A stretch of DNA of 64,000 nucleotides from Epichloe hybrida. Taxonomy: Eukaryota; Ascomycota; Sordariomycetes; Hypocreales; Clavicipitaceae. The translations under genes and the position numbers were made by a program. The DNA lies in the NCBI GenBank assembly GCA_019022495.1, contig JAFEKR010000010.1, forward strand, positions 1,674,001 to 1,738,000. Reading direction: 5' to 3'. A model generated the notes under the pieces. It did no database searches, was not told where the DNA came from, and was given only the letters and a program-made list of their open reading frames with translations. Below, in pieces: positions 11,095 through 24,204 of this stretch (the first letter of the stretch is position 1; every line of letters starts with the position of its first letter).

Positions 11095-14090
11095 GTAAAA
11101 GCTTATAAGTCTAAATCACTATTAGAATAACTAGAGGACTCTAGATCTGATAAATCTTAGGGATTTTCAGGATCTAAGTCTTCTTTAAAGTTAGATGAAT
11201 TTGACTCAAAGCTATGATAGTTAAATAGGTTAGTATATTGCTTAATATTAGCAATATTATCCTCCTTTAGCTAATTCTTTAATAGTAATAATTCCTTAAT
11301 AATATGATGTTTTAGTTTTGTTCGGCGCTTAGTAATAATATTTCCTCCCTAGTTAAACTGGCTTTCTATAGCACTAGAGGTAGTAGGAATTGCTAGGTAT
11401 TTCCTAGCTAATATACTTAAAATAGGGAAAGATGTAATATTTCTTTCCTACTATTTAAATATATCTTCCTATAAATAGTTAGTAAGTGAAATGTATAATA
11501 TAATATATAAAAAGAGAAAACTTACCTTATTATCCATTAAATTAAGCCCTAAATAGCTAGAAATTTTGTTTTTTCTAGTCTTTTATATAGCCTTATCCCT
11601 TTTATTTATAAATAATCCTTTATAAAGCTTTATACTAGGTTTTGGCCTAGGATTATTAAAGGTTCTAGGTAAAGGATTAGAACCACTAATTTCTACTGAA
11701 AATTGGCTTTTCTGTGTTAGTTATAGCCCTTCTAGGCCTTCTAAATTAGAAAGACTATCTATCTCTAAATTATTAAATTTAGAGATAGAATTCTGTTTTT
11801 CTTTAAATAATATATAGGTTCTAAAAGAAGATTAGTAACTTAATATAGATATTATAAGTTTATAAGGTAAAATATAATACTTACTCTTTATATTCTTTTT
11901 GTAAATCTGAAAGAAGTAATTTAATCTTTGGTTATTTAACCATTAATCTCTTTTTAATTATAGCTAGATTTAGCCTAGGGTCTAATAATATTGCAAATAA
12001 ATAAGGTTTATAAAAATTATAGTTACTTTCTATATCTTTAGGAAAGTAATTCTATAACTTTTATAAACCAATATTTAAGCAATTAATAAAGACCTAGCTA
12101 AATGGAGCATATGAATGTTTCTAAAGGTATATTAGTAATAATAAACACTAATTAAGTAATAGAAAGATATAACTTATATCATTTTTATAAGCAATTTAGT
12201 CTTCTTTTATATTATTAAGATATTCATATATCCTAATAATAAAAATAGGGACTAACCCTAATGTATTATATTTTTGACTTTATAATATAATAGTAGGTTC
12301 ATAAAAAACCTCTAATATACTGCTTAAAGTTACTAAATCATCCCATTCTTGGGTTAAAGGCATAGCATCTTTTAAAGCAGTAATATTAGTATACTTATTT
12401 AATAGATTAATAGCTTCTTTTAACTCTAAAGAAGTATTAATCATTAAATAAGTAAAGTTCCATCTTGTTTCATTTGCTAGTTAAAAAGTTAGTATAATAT
12501 TATAATTAAATTAAATAGAAAACTAACTTACTAAGTGGAATTTTTGTAATATTATTATTTTTAGCTATAAGACTAAGTCTTTTAGCTTCTTTTAAAGCTT
12601 TAAGCCATTTTTTATAAATTGCTTAATTATTTTTAATAATAATAGCAATTCTTTTAAGCTTTCCTAGTAAACCTTATAAAAAGGTTAGTTAGTTAATAAA
12701 TATAATATTATAATTTGGTTTAACTTACCTTTAACAAAGGATTTAAATAGTTTTCCCTCAGGTTGATTTTCAATAGCTTAAAATTCTTTAATAGAATAAT
12801 ATAAATATTCACTATTTTTAAATTCCTCTAAATTCTCAGAGGAGGATATCGAATTTATAAATTTTGTAATAATATCCTTAGTAACAATATTAAGGACATG
12901 TGCTATACATCGAATATCATGAGGTTTAATAATAATATTATTATAATTCTTATTAATATAAGAAGTTATAAATATATTATTATTAAAACCATTATCTCTA
13001 GTAAAGCTTAAGAATACGTTAGCATATTAAAATTCATTATACTAAGTAGTAAACTTACCTTATAATATTCTTAGCTTCTAAATTATAGTTAAGAAGTAAG
13101 TTATTAAAGCATTTCTGAATATAAGCTCCACTATGTGAGCTAGAGAGATATTTAAAGCCTGATTATATTAGCTTAATAACTTTAGAAGTTTAAATATAAA
13201 AAGTAAACTTACCTAAAAGCTTATATTTAAGCTTAAAATTAGGGTTAAGCTAACTAGCTAAAACTCCTAAATAAGATTTCGAATTAGTTAAGGTCCAAAT
13301 ATCTAATTGAATAGATATAGACCCTAGGTTTAATGTTTAGTAATTTAGCTAAGAAATAAGTTCCTTTTTAGAAGTATTATATAAAGAATAAACTCTTTAT
13401 ATAATACTTCTATAACTTAGTAAAGAAACCTTATTCTTATTACTTAGATTTAATTAGCTTAGAGTTAATAGTAATAAAAGAAAATAAGTTACTTACCTAG
13501 AATAATAAGATAATAGTTCTTTAAAAGAGCTACTATCTATTACGTTAAAAGCTAGGTTATTTTGTAATAGAAACCTAATAACTAAAGTAATAGCTTTTTC
13601 TAGTAAAAACTCTTCAGAAAGAGTATTATTTTGATGTCGTTTTTTCGAAATAAAGTTCGTTATAGAAGATTGATCATCTGTTGTTACTATTTCTGTAATT
13701 TCAGGCACTAAATATATATTAGATAATAGGATTATTATAAGAAAAAGGGTTTATAACTTACTAATAATCTTATTAGGTTCTTTTTCATTAGATAAAGAAG
13801 TAGCAATATTTTTATGCTTAAATTTGTAGTGTTAAACCCTATTAGATGCTTAGAAACAATTAACTTTCGTTTTAAAGCTAAAAGAACAATTAGGTTAAGT
13901 ATAATAGCCTATAATAACCCTATCCTTATTAGGAATTATCTTAGATAATTTAAAATTAAATAGGTTATAAGTATAGATATAGGCTCTTGTACTAAACACA
14001 TAATTATCCTGATTTTCAGGGAGTTTTTCGTGAGAGCCTAAGTGGCTAGGTTCTGAGTTATTATTAGAAAGAGCAAAAGAAGAATCTAAG
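11095..14090 (-). pseudogene. hAT transposase remains (BED finger, core, dimerisation region)
   Basis: Reading the minus strand from about 14090, a BED-like zinc finger appears as PNCSFSF...ASNRV.HYKFKH. It is followed by an open 71-codon stretch at 13493-13708 including AITLVIRFLLQNNLAFNVI, which matches the post-BED region of fungal hAT transposases. Near 11340-11440 comes ILARKYLAIPTTSSAIESQF, the C-terminal hAT dimerisation block. Several in-frame stops and probable introns interrupt the frame. It can no longer encode a full transposase as read. Limits are approximate. Confidence 0.82.
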
Positions 14091-14290
14091 GTTAATTAGG
14101 TTATTTTAAAGATAAATAAGGGTAGTTATAAGCTTATGATAAAAAGGGAATTATTCTTCAGTAGTTTAAGAAAAAGGTAAAATAGATAAAAAGAGAGGAT
14201 TTACTTGTATTATATAGAAAAGTAAATCTAGAATAATTACAAATCTTAAATGAAATACCTATAGCTAGAATATTCTAAATTTGCTATCTA

Positions 14291-14745
14291 TAGCTTAATT
14301 TGCCACTGCCTCACTTTAATTCTCGTATTGATAGCCTGATTTGCCACTGCCCCACTTTAATTCTCGTATTAATAGCTTGATTTGCCACTGCCCCACTTTA
14401 ATTCTCGTATTGATAGCTTGATTTGCCACTGTCCCACTTTAATTCTTGTATTAATAGCCTGATTTGCTACTGCCCCACTTTAATTCTTATATTAATAGCC
14501 TGATTTACCACTGCCTTACTTTAATTCTTATATTAATAGCCTAATTTGTCACTGCCCCACTTTAATTCTTGTATTAATAGCCTAATTTGCCACTGCCCTA
14601 CTTTAATTCTTATATTAATAGCTTAATTTGCCACTGCCTTACTTTAATTCTCGTATTAATAGCCTGATTTGCCACTGCCTCACTTTAATTCTTATATTAA
14701 TAGCTTAATTTACCACTGCCTCACTTTAATTCTAGTATTTACTAT
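14291..14745. repeat. 41-bp tandem repeat, about 11 copies, upstream of the hAT transposase
   Basis: The unit contains TTTGCCACTGCCCCACTTTA and recurs every 41 bp from about 14299 to 14720. Copies differ almost only by C/T and G/A changes (TGCCACTG, TGTCACTG, TACCACTG), as expected from RIP. It lies 5' of the transposase pseudogene within element C. Confidence 0.9.
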
Positions 14746-14757
14746 ATTATTTTACGT

Positions 14758-14945
14758 TACTTATTATAGTAATAGCTTAAAATAGCTTAAAATAGCTTAT
14801 AATAGCTTATAATAGCTTATAATAGCTTATAATAGCTTATAATAGCTTATATTACTAATATTATTTATATTACTAATATTACTAATATTACTTATATTAC
14901 TAATATTACTTATATTACTTATATTACTTATATTACTTATAATAT
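14758..14945. repeat. Short-period repeats (10-bp AATAGCTTAT and ATTACTT units)
   Basis: Roughly eight copies of AATAGCTTA(A/T)-type 10-mers are followed by TATTACTTAT/TATTACTAAT-type runs. They adjoin the 41-bp array inside element C. Similar 10-bp runs occur in A1 at 23145-23290. Confidence 0.8.
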
Positions 14946-16807
14946 TACTAGTGTTAAAGTTTAATTAAAAATAAATAACTAATAAATAATTTAAATATAA
15001 AAACTAGTAAGTATAAGTAAATTACTATAGAAAAAGCTTAACTTTTTAATTATTTAGTATTTTAAGATTTTTTAAAATATTAATAAAATAAAATTCTTTT
15101 CTCTTTTTTATTTTTAAAAATTCTAATATATTAATTAATAGTACTATTAATAAGTAAATAATATACTATATAAGACTTACTTTTTAAAAGACTATATAAC
15201 TAAGTAAATAAGCTATATATAATATAATTTATTAGACTAACTTTTAAAGCTTATTTTCTATTATCTTTAAGATTAAAGAAATTATATTAAATATATTTAT
15301 TATATTTATTATTAAATATTTAAGTTATTTTAAAGTAACTTTTCTAAGTATTTTTACTAATTCTTTTTCTAGAAAAACCTTAAAAGTTAATATAATTGTT
15401 TATAATTTTAATAAAATAGCTAAGTAACTAGGAATTCCTATTTTATATAAATTTAAATATTCTCTTAATAATAAGATAATAATACATATTTATATAATAT
15501 TATTAGAATTTTAGTCTTATTTATATATAATAAAAAATAATTTCTTTAGGGTATATACTATATTAAAAGTAAAAAAAGTATATTAAAAAGAATAGTAAAT
15601 CTAAAAAAAAAGATATTAAAGTAAATAAACCTATAGTATATATAAAAAAAACAGGCTATAAGATAAGACTAAAAGATTCTATATTTAGCTACTATATACC
15701 TATAATTAGCTTAATAGTCTAAATTAGCTTAGACTATAAAATATTATAACTAAATAACTAAATTATAAAAGAAAATAAGCGTAATATTAAGTTTATAAAG
15801 AAAAATCGAAAGAAAAATATATCTTAATTATATATAAGTTTTCTATTTTTAGTAACAATTACATGTAATTATGTAGTTGTAGTTGTAATTAATTGTAATT
15901 ATTACAACTACAATTACAATTAATTACATGTAGTTAACAATTACAATTAATTAATTACACCCTGGTAACAATTACAACTACAATTACAAGGTACCCCCTA
16001 AAAACTACATTAATTACACTACATACAATTGTCTGGTGGTAGCTCTATTCTATAGCTAACTTTAATTATCTAGGCCCTAGAGAACTATATAGCTTAGGTT
16101 AAGAAACTCTATGCTAAAAACCACGCTAAGAAGAAATAAGGCACTACTATAATAAGCCTAGACCTAGCTAGGTCTAGGTTTGCGAAGGAATAATATAATA
16201 AGGTTATCTTTTAGCTCTAGTAGCTTAACGCCTAAGTGGCGGAGATAAACTAGCTCCTAGCCACTAGCCTATTAGCTAAGGGTAAGAGTAAGGTAATAGA
16301 GAATACAATCCCTATTCCTAAGGAGAAATAGGGCTAATTCTAGGTTAGTAAAGGGGTGGCGGCGGGCTAGTGTAAAATAATACCTATAGCTTTTTAACTT
16401 AAAATTAATCTAATAACTATTCTAGACCTATAGTCTTCCTATTATAGTGTAATTTCGCCTTATATCTAGCCTACCTCCATGGCTATACTATTTTACCTAG
16501 TGTCTCTCTCTAGTTATCTATAGTGTCTGTTTATTAGTTAGTTTAGTTACCTCTAGGGTAGCCTAGATCCTCCCCTAGTTTACATTAACTAAAGGCTAGG
16601 TCTTATGCTAATATATAGTATTAGAGTCTTCTTATGCTAAGGAACCACTTTGTAATATATCTTACCTTTAGGGGATTATCTAGGGCTAGCCTTACCTCCT
16701 GTGTGTCTCTAGGCTATCTTATTTAGGGGCGTCTATAGTTATAGTTAGTGTAGTTAATAATTATATAGTACTAGTCTTTAACTACATAACTATAGCTACA
16801 TAGGGGC

Positions 16808-18478
16808 CAGAGCTTTGCACTACACTACACTACATTATGTAGTATTTGTAGTGTAGTGTAGTATACTACACACTACACTACACTACACTACACTACATAC
16901 TACACTACAAGGAAATTTTTTCACTACACTACACTATATGTAGTATTTTGTAGTATTTTGTAGTATTTATAGTAAATAGCTTATAATAGCTTATAAATTT
17001 ATTAGCTATTAGTATTAATAAGTATTTCCTTTAAGTAAAAATCATATATATAAGTAAGAAAGCTATAAAGAAGTAAGTTATAGTTATAATAACTTACTTA
17101 TAAACTCACTTTTATAAAAATCTCTCACTTTTAAGTAAAAATTATATATTTAAGTAAGAAAGCTATAGAGAAGTTACTTATAGTTATAAAGACCTATTTA
17201 TAGACTTACTTTTATAAAAATTCCTTTGTTTAAGTAAAAATCTTATATTTAAGCAAGAAAGCTATAAAGAAGTTACCTATAGGTATAAGGACCCACTTTT
17301 AAACTCACTTTTAAATAAATTTCTCTTTTAAAGTAAAAATCATGTATTTAAGTAAGAAAGCTATAAAGAAGTTACCTATAAGTATAAGGACCCACTTTTA
17401 AATAAATTTCTCTTTTAAAGTAAAAATCATGTATTTAAGTAAGAAAGCTATAAAGAAGTTACCTATAGGTATAAGGACCCACTTTTGGACCCACTTTTAA
17501 ATAAATTTCTCTTTTAAAGTAAAAATCATGTATTTAAGTAAGAAAGCTATAAAGAAGTTACCTATAGGTATAAGGACCCACTTTTGGACCCACTTTTAAA
17601 TAAATTTCTCTTTTAAAGTAAAAATTATATATTTAAGTAAGAAAGCTATAAAGAAGTTACTAATAGTTATAAGGGCCTACTTTTAGACCCACTTTTAGAC
17701 CTATTTTTAGAAAAAACTATATTACTAAGTAAGAAAACTAAAGATAATCTACATTATTTAACTTACTTTTAAAGCTTATTTTTAAATAACTTTAATACTA
17801 AGGAAAATTCATTATATATATTTATTAAATCTATAATTAAATATTTAAGTTCTTTTTAAGTAACTTTACTTAGTACTTTTACTATTCCTTTTACTAAAAA
17901 AACCCTTAAAGTTAATATAATTATTTATAACTCTAATAAAATAGCTATATTACTAGGAACTTCTTTATTAGTTAAATTTTAATATTCTCTTATTAATAAG
18001 ATAGTTATATATATATATATAATATTATTAGAGTTTTAGTCTTATTTATATATAATAAAAAATAATTTCTTTAGGGTAATTCCTATATTTTAAGTAAAAA
18101 AAGCATACTAAAATAAATAGTAAATCTAAAGAAAAAGATATTAAGATAAAGTAACCTCTATAATTAAGGGAAAAAAATAGGTTATAATTGTAAACTAAAA
18201 TATACCTTATTTAGCTTCTATATACCTATAATTAGCTTAATAATCTTAATAATATTAAACTTTAAGAATTTATAACTAAATAACTAAATTATAATAAAAA
18301 AACAGCTAATATTAAATTCATTAAGAAAAATCTAAGGAATATTATAAAACTATATAATACCCCACTTTTTTTTTATTACTACATTACACTACATACTACA
18401 CTACACTACAATTCACTACACTACATACTACAAGGAAAGTCAAAATACTACATTTACTACACTACATGTAAAGCTTTG
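16808..18478. mobile_element. hAT-like non-autonomous element B1 (1.67 kb) inserted in the LINE
   Basis: The termini are CAGAGCTTTGCAC and GTAAAGCTTTG (the right end has lost a match at one base). An exact 8-bp target duplication ATAGGGGC lies at 16800-16807 and 18479-18486. Both ends contain runs of ACTACACTAC/GTAGTGTAGT. The interior has seven 86 to 100-bp tandem units at 17030-17700, then a stretch (about 17990-18140) similar to 15470-15620 of element C. No transposase is seen. Confidence 0.88.
17030..17700. repeat. Tandem repeat of 86 to 100-bp units, about seven copies
   Basis: Each unit contains AAGTAAGAAAGCTATAAAGA (starting near 17053, 17152, 17251, 17350, 17436, 17536 and 17635). 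A GGACCCACTTTT-type spacer is present, once or twice per unit. It lies within element B1. Confidence 0.85.
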
Positions 18479-18899
18479 ATAGGGGCAAAGCCACCCTAGG
18501 AACGCGCCTTTAGAAGAGGAACTTATTAAGGCTAATCTTTCCTATACATAATTATACTATTATAGAGGAGACATACTTATTAAGCCTAGTGTGAAATTTC
18601 TAGATTTCCTTTAGGTTATAGGTAGGTAAGCAGTTCTCTATTAGCTCTCTCCTATGCCTATGTTATCTCTATTACCTATTAGAATACTAGTTTTCCTATT
18701 TCTTCTTTTACTCCTTATATAGTTATATGTCTAGTTTATTATTAGTAAGTAAGGGTTTTCTTCTATATTATAGTACTATTTACACTAAGTTAGCTATGGC
18801 CTATATCTTATTTATTATTTTACTAAGTATAATCCTTTCCTTAAACTTTTACTTTATCTTATTTAAGTAAAGGTCTAGGGGGGGGATATAGGTTTTAAC

Positions 18900-21800
18900 T
18901 TCTAGCTAAGTAATTAGTATAGCCTTAAATGCTCTAGCTATAGTCTAGAGATAGGTTAATTAGTTTGCTATAAAACTTCTAACTATTCCTTATGGTTTTC
19001 CTCCTTTCTTAGTTAGGGTGTAATAAGCGCTTGCCTTATAGGTAAGAATAAGCTAGATTACTTATATATATATAAGCTAGGTATCTCTAAAGCTAATGCC
19101 CTATGCTAACGCTACTAATATAAAGAGTGTAAGCTACTACTAGGCTAGTTTTCCCTTAAGGATATTCTTATAGGCACTCTAGTTAAGTTTCCTATTTACC
19201 TATACCCTAAGGAATTAGTATGCCTTTATTAGCGCTATCTCCTCTATACTAAGCTAGACCCTAGCCTATAGGGGCCTATAGGCCTTACTAAAGTATATAA
19301 GTTTAGTTTTTACTAGGTTAAACTTTACTCTTACCTCTTTTACTTATTCCTTATAAATCTTCTAAGTAGCCTTAAGTTTTCTCTAGGTTTATGCTATGTT
19401 TTTACTAAATACTATAATATTTATATTATTAGCAAATCTAATTACTACTATGCTTAGGATAGCCTAAAGATATATATAAAGTTTTATAAAGTAAAGGAAA
19501 AAGAGAATTAGTAAAAAGGGAGATTCTTATAGGGTGCTAGCCTTAATCTTAAAGGGTCTAAAGAGTTCTCTATTAAAGCTAAGCTAGCTTATTTTATTTA
19601 CTAGGAAGCTTTATATTATAGCTATTAGCTAGTAAGGGATTCCTATTAGGATTAGTAAGTAAATTAGGTATAGGTAGCTAACTCTATTAAAAGTAAATAA
19701 GATATTTATCTAGGTAAGTAAGGCAATTTTACTCTTACTCTAGGCCTCTCTTACGCACTTTACTAAGACCCTAATTATAGTCTTTATTAACCTATTTATC
19801 CTATTCCCTATCTATAGCTTTAGGAGAAGTCCTTTTACCTTAGTAAAGGCTATAAGTTACTTTATAATTATTACTTCTATGATTTTTCCTATAATATTTA
19901 GTAAGGAGATAGGCCTCTAAGCATTAGCCCTTCTTATCTCTTTTATTATCTTACTTAGTTTCCTAATTACTACTACTCTAGTAGTCTAAAATTAGGCTAG
20001 GAAATACCTTACTTTAAGGATAGTGTTTAGAAGCTAGACTATAGCTTCTTTTACTAGCTTATCATAGGCCTTAATAAGGCTTACTAGGAGCTTATTATTA
20101 CCTAGTGCTTTCTAGCTAGCTATATCTAATATAATATCTAATATCTCTTCTAGTCTAAACTAGTTATTATCTAGGAATAGTGTATTATCTAGCTTTAGGA
20201 AAGTAAGGTCTAGGATTTAGAAGAGGTTTACTATAAGCTTAGGGAAGAACCTTAGTGCTAGTACGCTTACTTTATTCTTATGTGTAGTAGCTAGGTTTAG
20301 GTTATTTTTAGTCCTTTCTAGCTCTAGTAGCCTAAGTAGTTTTAGGGGGGCCTAGCTTTAAAGCTAGGCCTATCTCTCTAGTCTTTACACTCCCTTATTC
20401 TTTCTCTATATATTAGCCTTTTATAAGGCATCTCTTTATATGTTTTTTCTCTTAGTTTTAATAACCTATTCTTAGTCCTTATTTACCTTAGTGTAAGCTT
20501 ACTAGTTTACTTCTATTCTCTATTATCTTTATTATCTCTTTACTTATCTAGCTTTAGTAACTACCTCTTTAGCTATTCTTAACCACTATACCTTTAGGCT
20601 AGGGAGCCCCTAGGGCTTTTATAGGGCTACCTTATCCACTATTTATTAAAGGTTTGTAATAAGCTAGGTGGTGTATATATCTATCCCTTCTTTATCTTAT
20701 AGATCTAGGGCGTTTTTAGGTTAAAAGTATACTATTACCTTTGCCTTTATATATAGTTTATCTATTATATTTCACGTGTATCTAAGGGCCTATAGGATAT
20801 TATCTTATAGGCTAGTAAAGATACTAATTAGCTATAGGATATAGTTAGATTTAGTAAGGTTTTTTACTCCTTTATAGTGGACTTAGATATCTAGGGTTAC
20901 CTACGCTAGGTTTATAGTACTATCCTTATTATCCTTATGTTATCTAGTTAGTTCCCCTTAGGGCATTACTAGTTTAAGCCTTTACTAGCTTATAAGTTTT
21001 AGTAGCTTATTTGCTTTATTAGTAATTCTATCTAGCCTATCCTAGAGGGGATGCTTTTAGTTAAAATCTCCTATAAATACGCTCTAGTTATATAATGTCT
21101 TTATGTTAATATCTTATATAAGGGTGTTCTAGTTATTACTAATAACCTTCTAAATAAAGGGAATAGATATTAATCCTATGAATTTTCACTAGTAACTAGT
21201 TAGGCCCTCCCTAGGCTAACTATAACCTTATATTATGTTTCTTATTAATATATATAGCGTTATGTCTATTATAGTGTGTGAGTTAAAACTAGGTAAAGCC
21301 TAGTGTAAGGGGCTATAGATATTTTATATATTTTTACTCTTAGATTACTATTATATCTATATTAGTTTAGTAATAGAGCGTGATATATATTAGGCTATCC
21401 TTTTTATTTATATTCTAGAAAAGGACTTATAATATTACTATATTAATTAGGGGGGTGGTAGTAAGTCTTAGCTATCCTACGCTAGTTTTATTCTAGCCCT
21501 AAGTTATTTTACATAGCGCCTAATGCTCCTAGCTCTTAGTTATTTAGTGCTTTACTTTATATTTATAGGTTAACCTCTCTTTCTTCCTATTATTACTATA
21601 GGTTCTATAGCTATACTAGCTCTCTCTTAGGCTAAAGCTAGGTTCTTACTAGGGGAGCTAGAGGTAAAGCAAGATAGTTATTTTAAGTAACTAGCCTTTA
21701 CTATATTTTACTTCTCTTTTAGTACTAGGTAGTCTCTAGACTAGGCTAGGTATAGTCTAGAGTATAAGATATAGTTTTCCTTAAGTTATTTATTTATTAT

Positions 21801-22900
21801 TAGGTATAATACCTTACTATCTTTATACTAGCTAGCTTTATACTTACTATACCTTAGTATTACCTTATAAAACTTAGTAATATATCTTATTTAAAAGTAG
21901 TTATAGCACTATCTAGGTTATAAGGTCTTATTATATAGTTTAGTTTAAAATAGCTTTGCTTTAAAGACTATTTTATCTTAGTATATCTTATTAGTATCTT
22001 TAACTTTAGCTAGTCTAAGAATTAGGGTAGTTTGCTAGGTATTCTTACCCTAGGGGTGTCTTATGGTTACCTTAATTATATTTACTTTATTTGCTTTTCT
22101 AATTTCTATTACTAGGTTCTTAATAGATATATACTTTATTAGGAAACCCTTAATAATAATGCTAAGTATATAGTAGTAAATAGCTACCTCTAGGCTAAAT
22201 ACTTTAGTAATCTATTTTTAGTTTTCTTTATACTATATTATATTTCCTTTAAAGGTAATAATTATATTCTTACTAAGGAGTCTTTTAGCTACTATTACTA
22301 AGGCTTGCCTAATAGCTTTATTTATAGCTATAACTATGTCTTTTACGCCCCTAGACTAAAGTGATTTTTATATAGTGTTTTCTTTTATAAGTACTTCTCT
22401 ATATTATCTTCTAGGGACCTAGAGAGAGGGGGGGTTAGTATTTAGTTATTTTAGGGTAGGCTTAGCTATAATACTAGCCTAGGTTAGGGAGTTATTATCT
22501 TTAGCTTCCTCCCTAATAGCTTTCTTAAGGGCTATTTTTAATGCTTCTTTAGTAGTATAAATATTACTATTATTAGTATTTATAGTTCTTATTTTAGCTT
22601 AGGTGTAGTTTACTACCTAGTTAGCTATAGTAAGTGTAATACACTATACTTAGGTAACTTTATTACTTAGAATAAGGCTAGTAATCTTATTATAATATTT
22701 TATGTCTTTAGGGTATATGAATTAGTTTTAGTTTACTATTAGGTTATCTTTGCTTCTTTAGACATTAAACTATCCTATTCTTATATTTAGGTAGTGGCTA
22801 CTCTAAGCTAGCCCCCTTAAGCCTATGTTAATTACTATTAGTGTCTTATTTACACTCCTATTACTAGCTTTATTATAGTGTAATATTATAGGGGGGGAGA
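18900..22900 (-). pseudogene. LINE ORF1/ORF2 remains (reverse transcriptase)
   Basis: Translation of the minus strand gives continuous but stop-ridden similarity to a LINE polyprotein. The RT motif A/C region lies near 19380-19480 (LILFFLYFIKLYIYL followed by the FADD-like motif). The order implies ORF1 near the 22.9-kb end and the endonuclease between, but I could read only the RT with confidence. Limits are approximate. Confidence 0.7.
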
Positions 22901-23144
22901 AATAAAGGTAAGGATTTTAAATATTAATGTGATTTGTATTTTAGAGGCGATTCCGAACCTTGGGGTTAGTGCGGAAAAGTATGCAAAGGTTTATATAGCT
23001 TTTACTATAGTAATTTACTTATAATTACTAGTATTTATATTTAAGTTATTTATTTATTATTTATTTATTATTAAACTTTAACACTAATAATATTATAAGT
23101 AATCTTAGGAATCTTAGTAATACTAGTAATCTTAGTAATATTAG

Positions 23145-23520
23145 TATTATAAGCTATTATAAGCTATTATAAGCTATTATAAGCTATTATAAGCTATTAT
23201 AAGCTATTATAAGCTATTATAAGCTATTATAAGCTATTATAAGCTATTATAAGCTATAATAAGCTATTATAAGCTATAATAAGATATAATAAGCTACTTA
23301 TATTAAGTTTACTAGTAGTTCTTTTTATAGTTTTTTTAAAATAAGTAATAATAATAATTTATAGAAATATAAAATAATTTATAGAAATATAAAATAATTT
23401 ATAGAAATATAAAATAATTTATAGAAATATAAAATAATTTATAGAAATATAAAATAATTTATAGAAATATAAAATAATTTATAGAAATATAAAATAATTT
23501 ATAGAAATAGTAAATAATAT
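23145..23520. repeat. 10-bp (AAGCTATTAT) and 20-bp tandem repeats inside element A1
   Basis: About 14 copies of a 10-mer (23145-23290) are followed by about nine copies of a 20-bp unit AATAATTTATAGAAATATAA (23350-23515). Element A2 has few copies of the first and one of the second at the matching place, so the arrays expanded in A1 after the copies diverged, or contracted in A2. Confidence 0.9.
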
Positions 23521-23612
23521 AATAAGAAGGTTTTTCTTTAAGTTGTATTAGGGAAATAAAGTATTAAGTTAAATAGTATTATTAAAAAAGTATAATATTA
23601 TATATAACCTTA

Positions 23613-23736
23613 TCGGCGCTGGCCTGTTAATAGACGCAAGGGGGTTTTTCTTCCTAGCAAAGGGTTTTCCCTCTTGACTAAGCGGATGGAGTACTAGGAA
23701 CAGCTACATAGTTAGCTAGCTAGCGTAAAGAATATA
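23613..23736 (+). mobile_element. 124-bp 5'-truncated LINE copy
   Basis: It is flanked by an exact 12-bp duplication TATATAACCTTA (23601-23612 and 23737-23748). Element A2 shows the unoccupied site. The insert matches the 3' end of the large LINE (9499-9616) in inverted orientation, differing at few places and retaining CpG and CpA. It ends GCGTAAAGAATA followed by TA repeats, so it was inserted in plus orientation by target-primed reverse transcription. Confidence 0.87.
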
Positions 23737-24204
23737 TATATAACCTTACTTAGTTATAGTAAAATTACTAAAATAATATAATATTATAAATTCTATAACT
23801 AATTAAATAAAATAGGTAATAATAAAAGCTTTTATATAACTAGCATTCTTTTAATCCTTATAATACTAATAACTAATAAAAAGTCTAATACTACATTTGT
23901 AGTGTTTGTAGTTAGTGTAGTTTAGGAAAAAAAATTTGTAATGTAATATATTATAGTTTTTTTTTCCTTATAGTTAGTGTAGTTTCTAGTGTAATGTAGT
24001 TTGTAGTGTAGTTACTACACTACACTACAAATACTACACTACACTACACGTTTTAGTGCAATACTCTGTATATAATAAAGACATAGCCTTATGTTAATTT
24101 CTAAGTATTAGGGTTATTACTAAGAGAGGCATTAGTGCTAGAGAAGAGCGTGTTAAAGCTATTCGCTCCTAAGTATTAAATATATAGCTTCCTTATGTTC
24201 TAAG

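Larger units (their letters stand above)
10805..16035 (-). mobile_element. hAT element C (5.2 kb) with transposase remains, inserted in the LINE
   Basis: The termini are CAGAGGATTGTA and TACAATTGTCTG, flanked by an exact 8-bp target duplication GTGGTAGC (10797-10804 and 16036-16043). The subterminal regions are packed with TTGTAATT/AATTACAA motifs on both strands. A transposase pseudogene lies on the minus strand, with a 41-bp tandem repeat on its 5' side. This is the only copy in the window with transposase, so it is the candidate autonomous member of this group. RIP damage is clear but lighter than in the LINE. Confidence 0.9.
9499..22993 (-). mobile_element. Tad-like LINE retrotransposon (~6.6 kb without inserts), RIP-decayed
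   Basis: A 16-bp target duplication TATAGCTTTTACTATA flanks the insertion (9483-9498 and 22994-23009). Comparison with element A2, which lacks the insertion, confirms the boundaries. On the minus strand, the reverse transcriptase core is readable near 19440 as VVIRFANNINIIVFS, a RIP-altered form of the LINE GFADDxN signature. The 5' end is at 22993 and the 3' end at 9499. Its 3'-terminal ~118 bp occur again, inverted, as a short insert at 23613-23736. LINE pieces are 22993-18479, 16807-16036 and 10804-9499. All frames are broken by RIP stops. Confidence 0.85.
8432..24068. mobile_element. hAT-like non-autonomous element A1 (~2 kb) expanded to 15.6 kb by a nested LINE
   Basis: Termini CAGAGTATTG...CAATACTCTG are inverted. 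An exact 8-bp target duplication TATATAAT lies at 8424-8431 and 24069-24076. Its own sequence is 8432-9498, 23010-23612 and 23749-24068. The outer ends contain clustered GTAGTGTAGT motifs with T tracts. Its left kilobase is nearly identical to that of element A2 at 24205-26029. No transposase is seen in its own sequence. The 8-bp duplication and CAGAG ends indicate the hAT superfamily (inference). It interrupts the RNase H part of the copia polyprotein. Confidence 0.88.
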
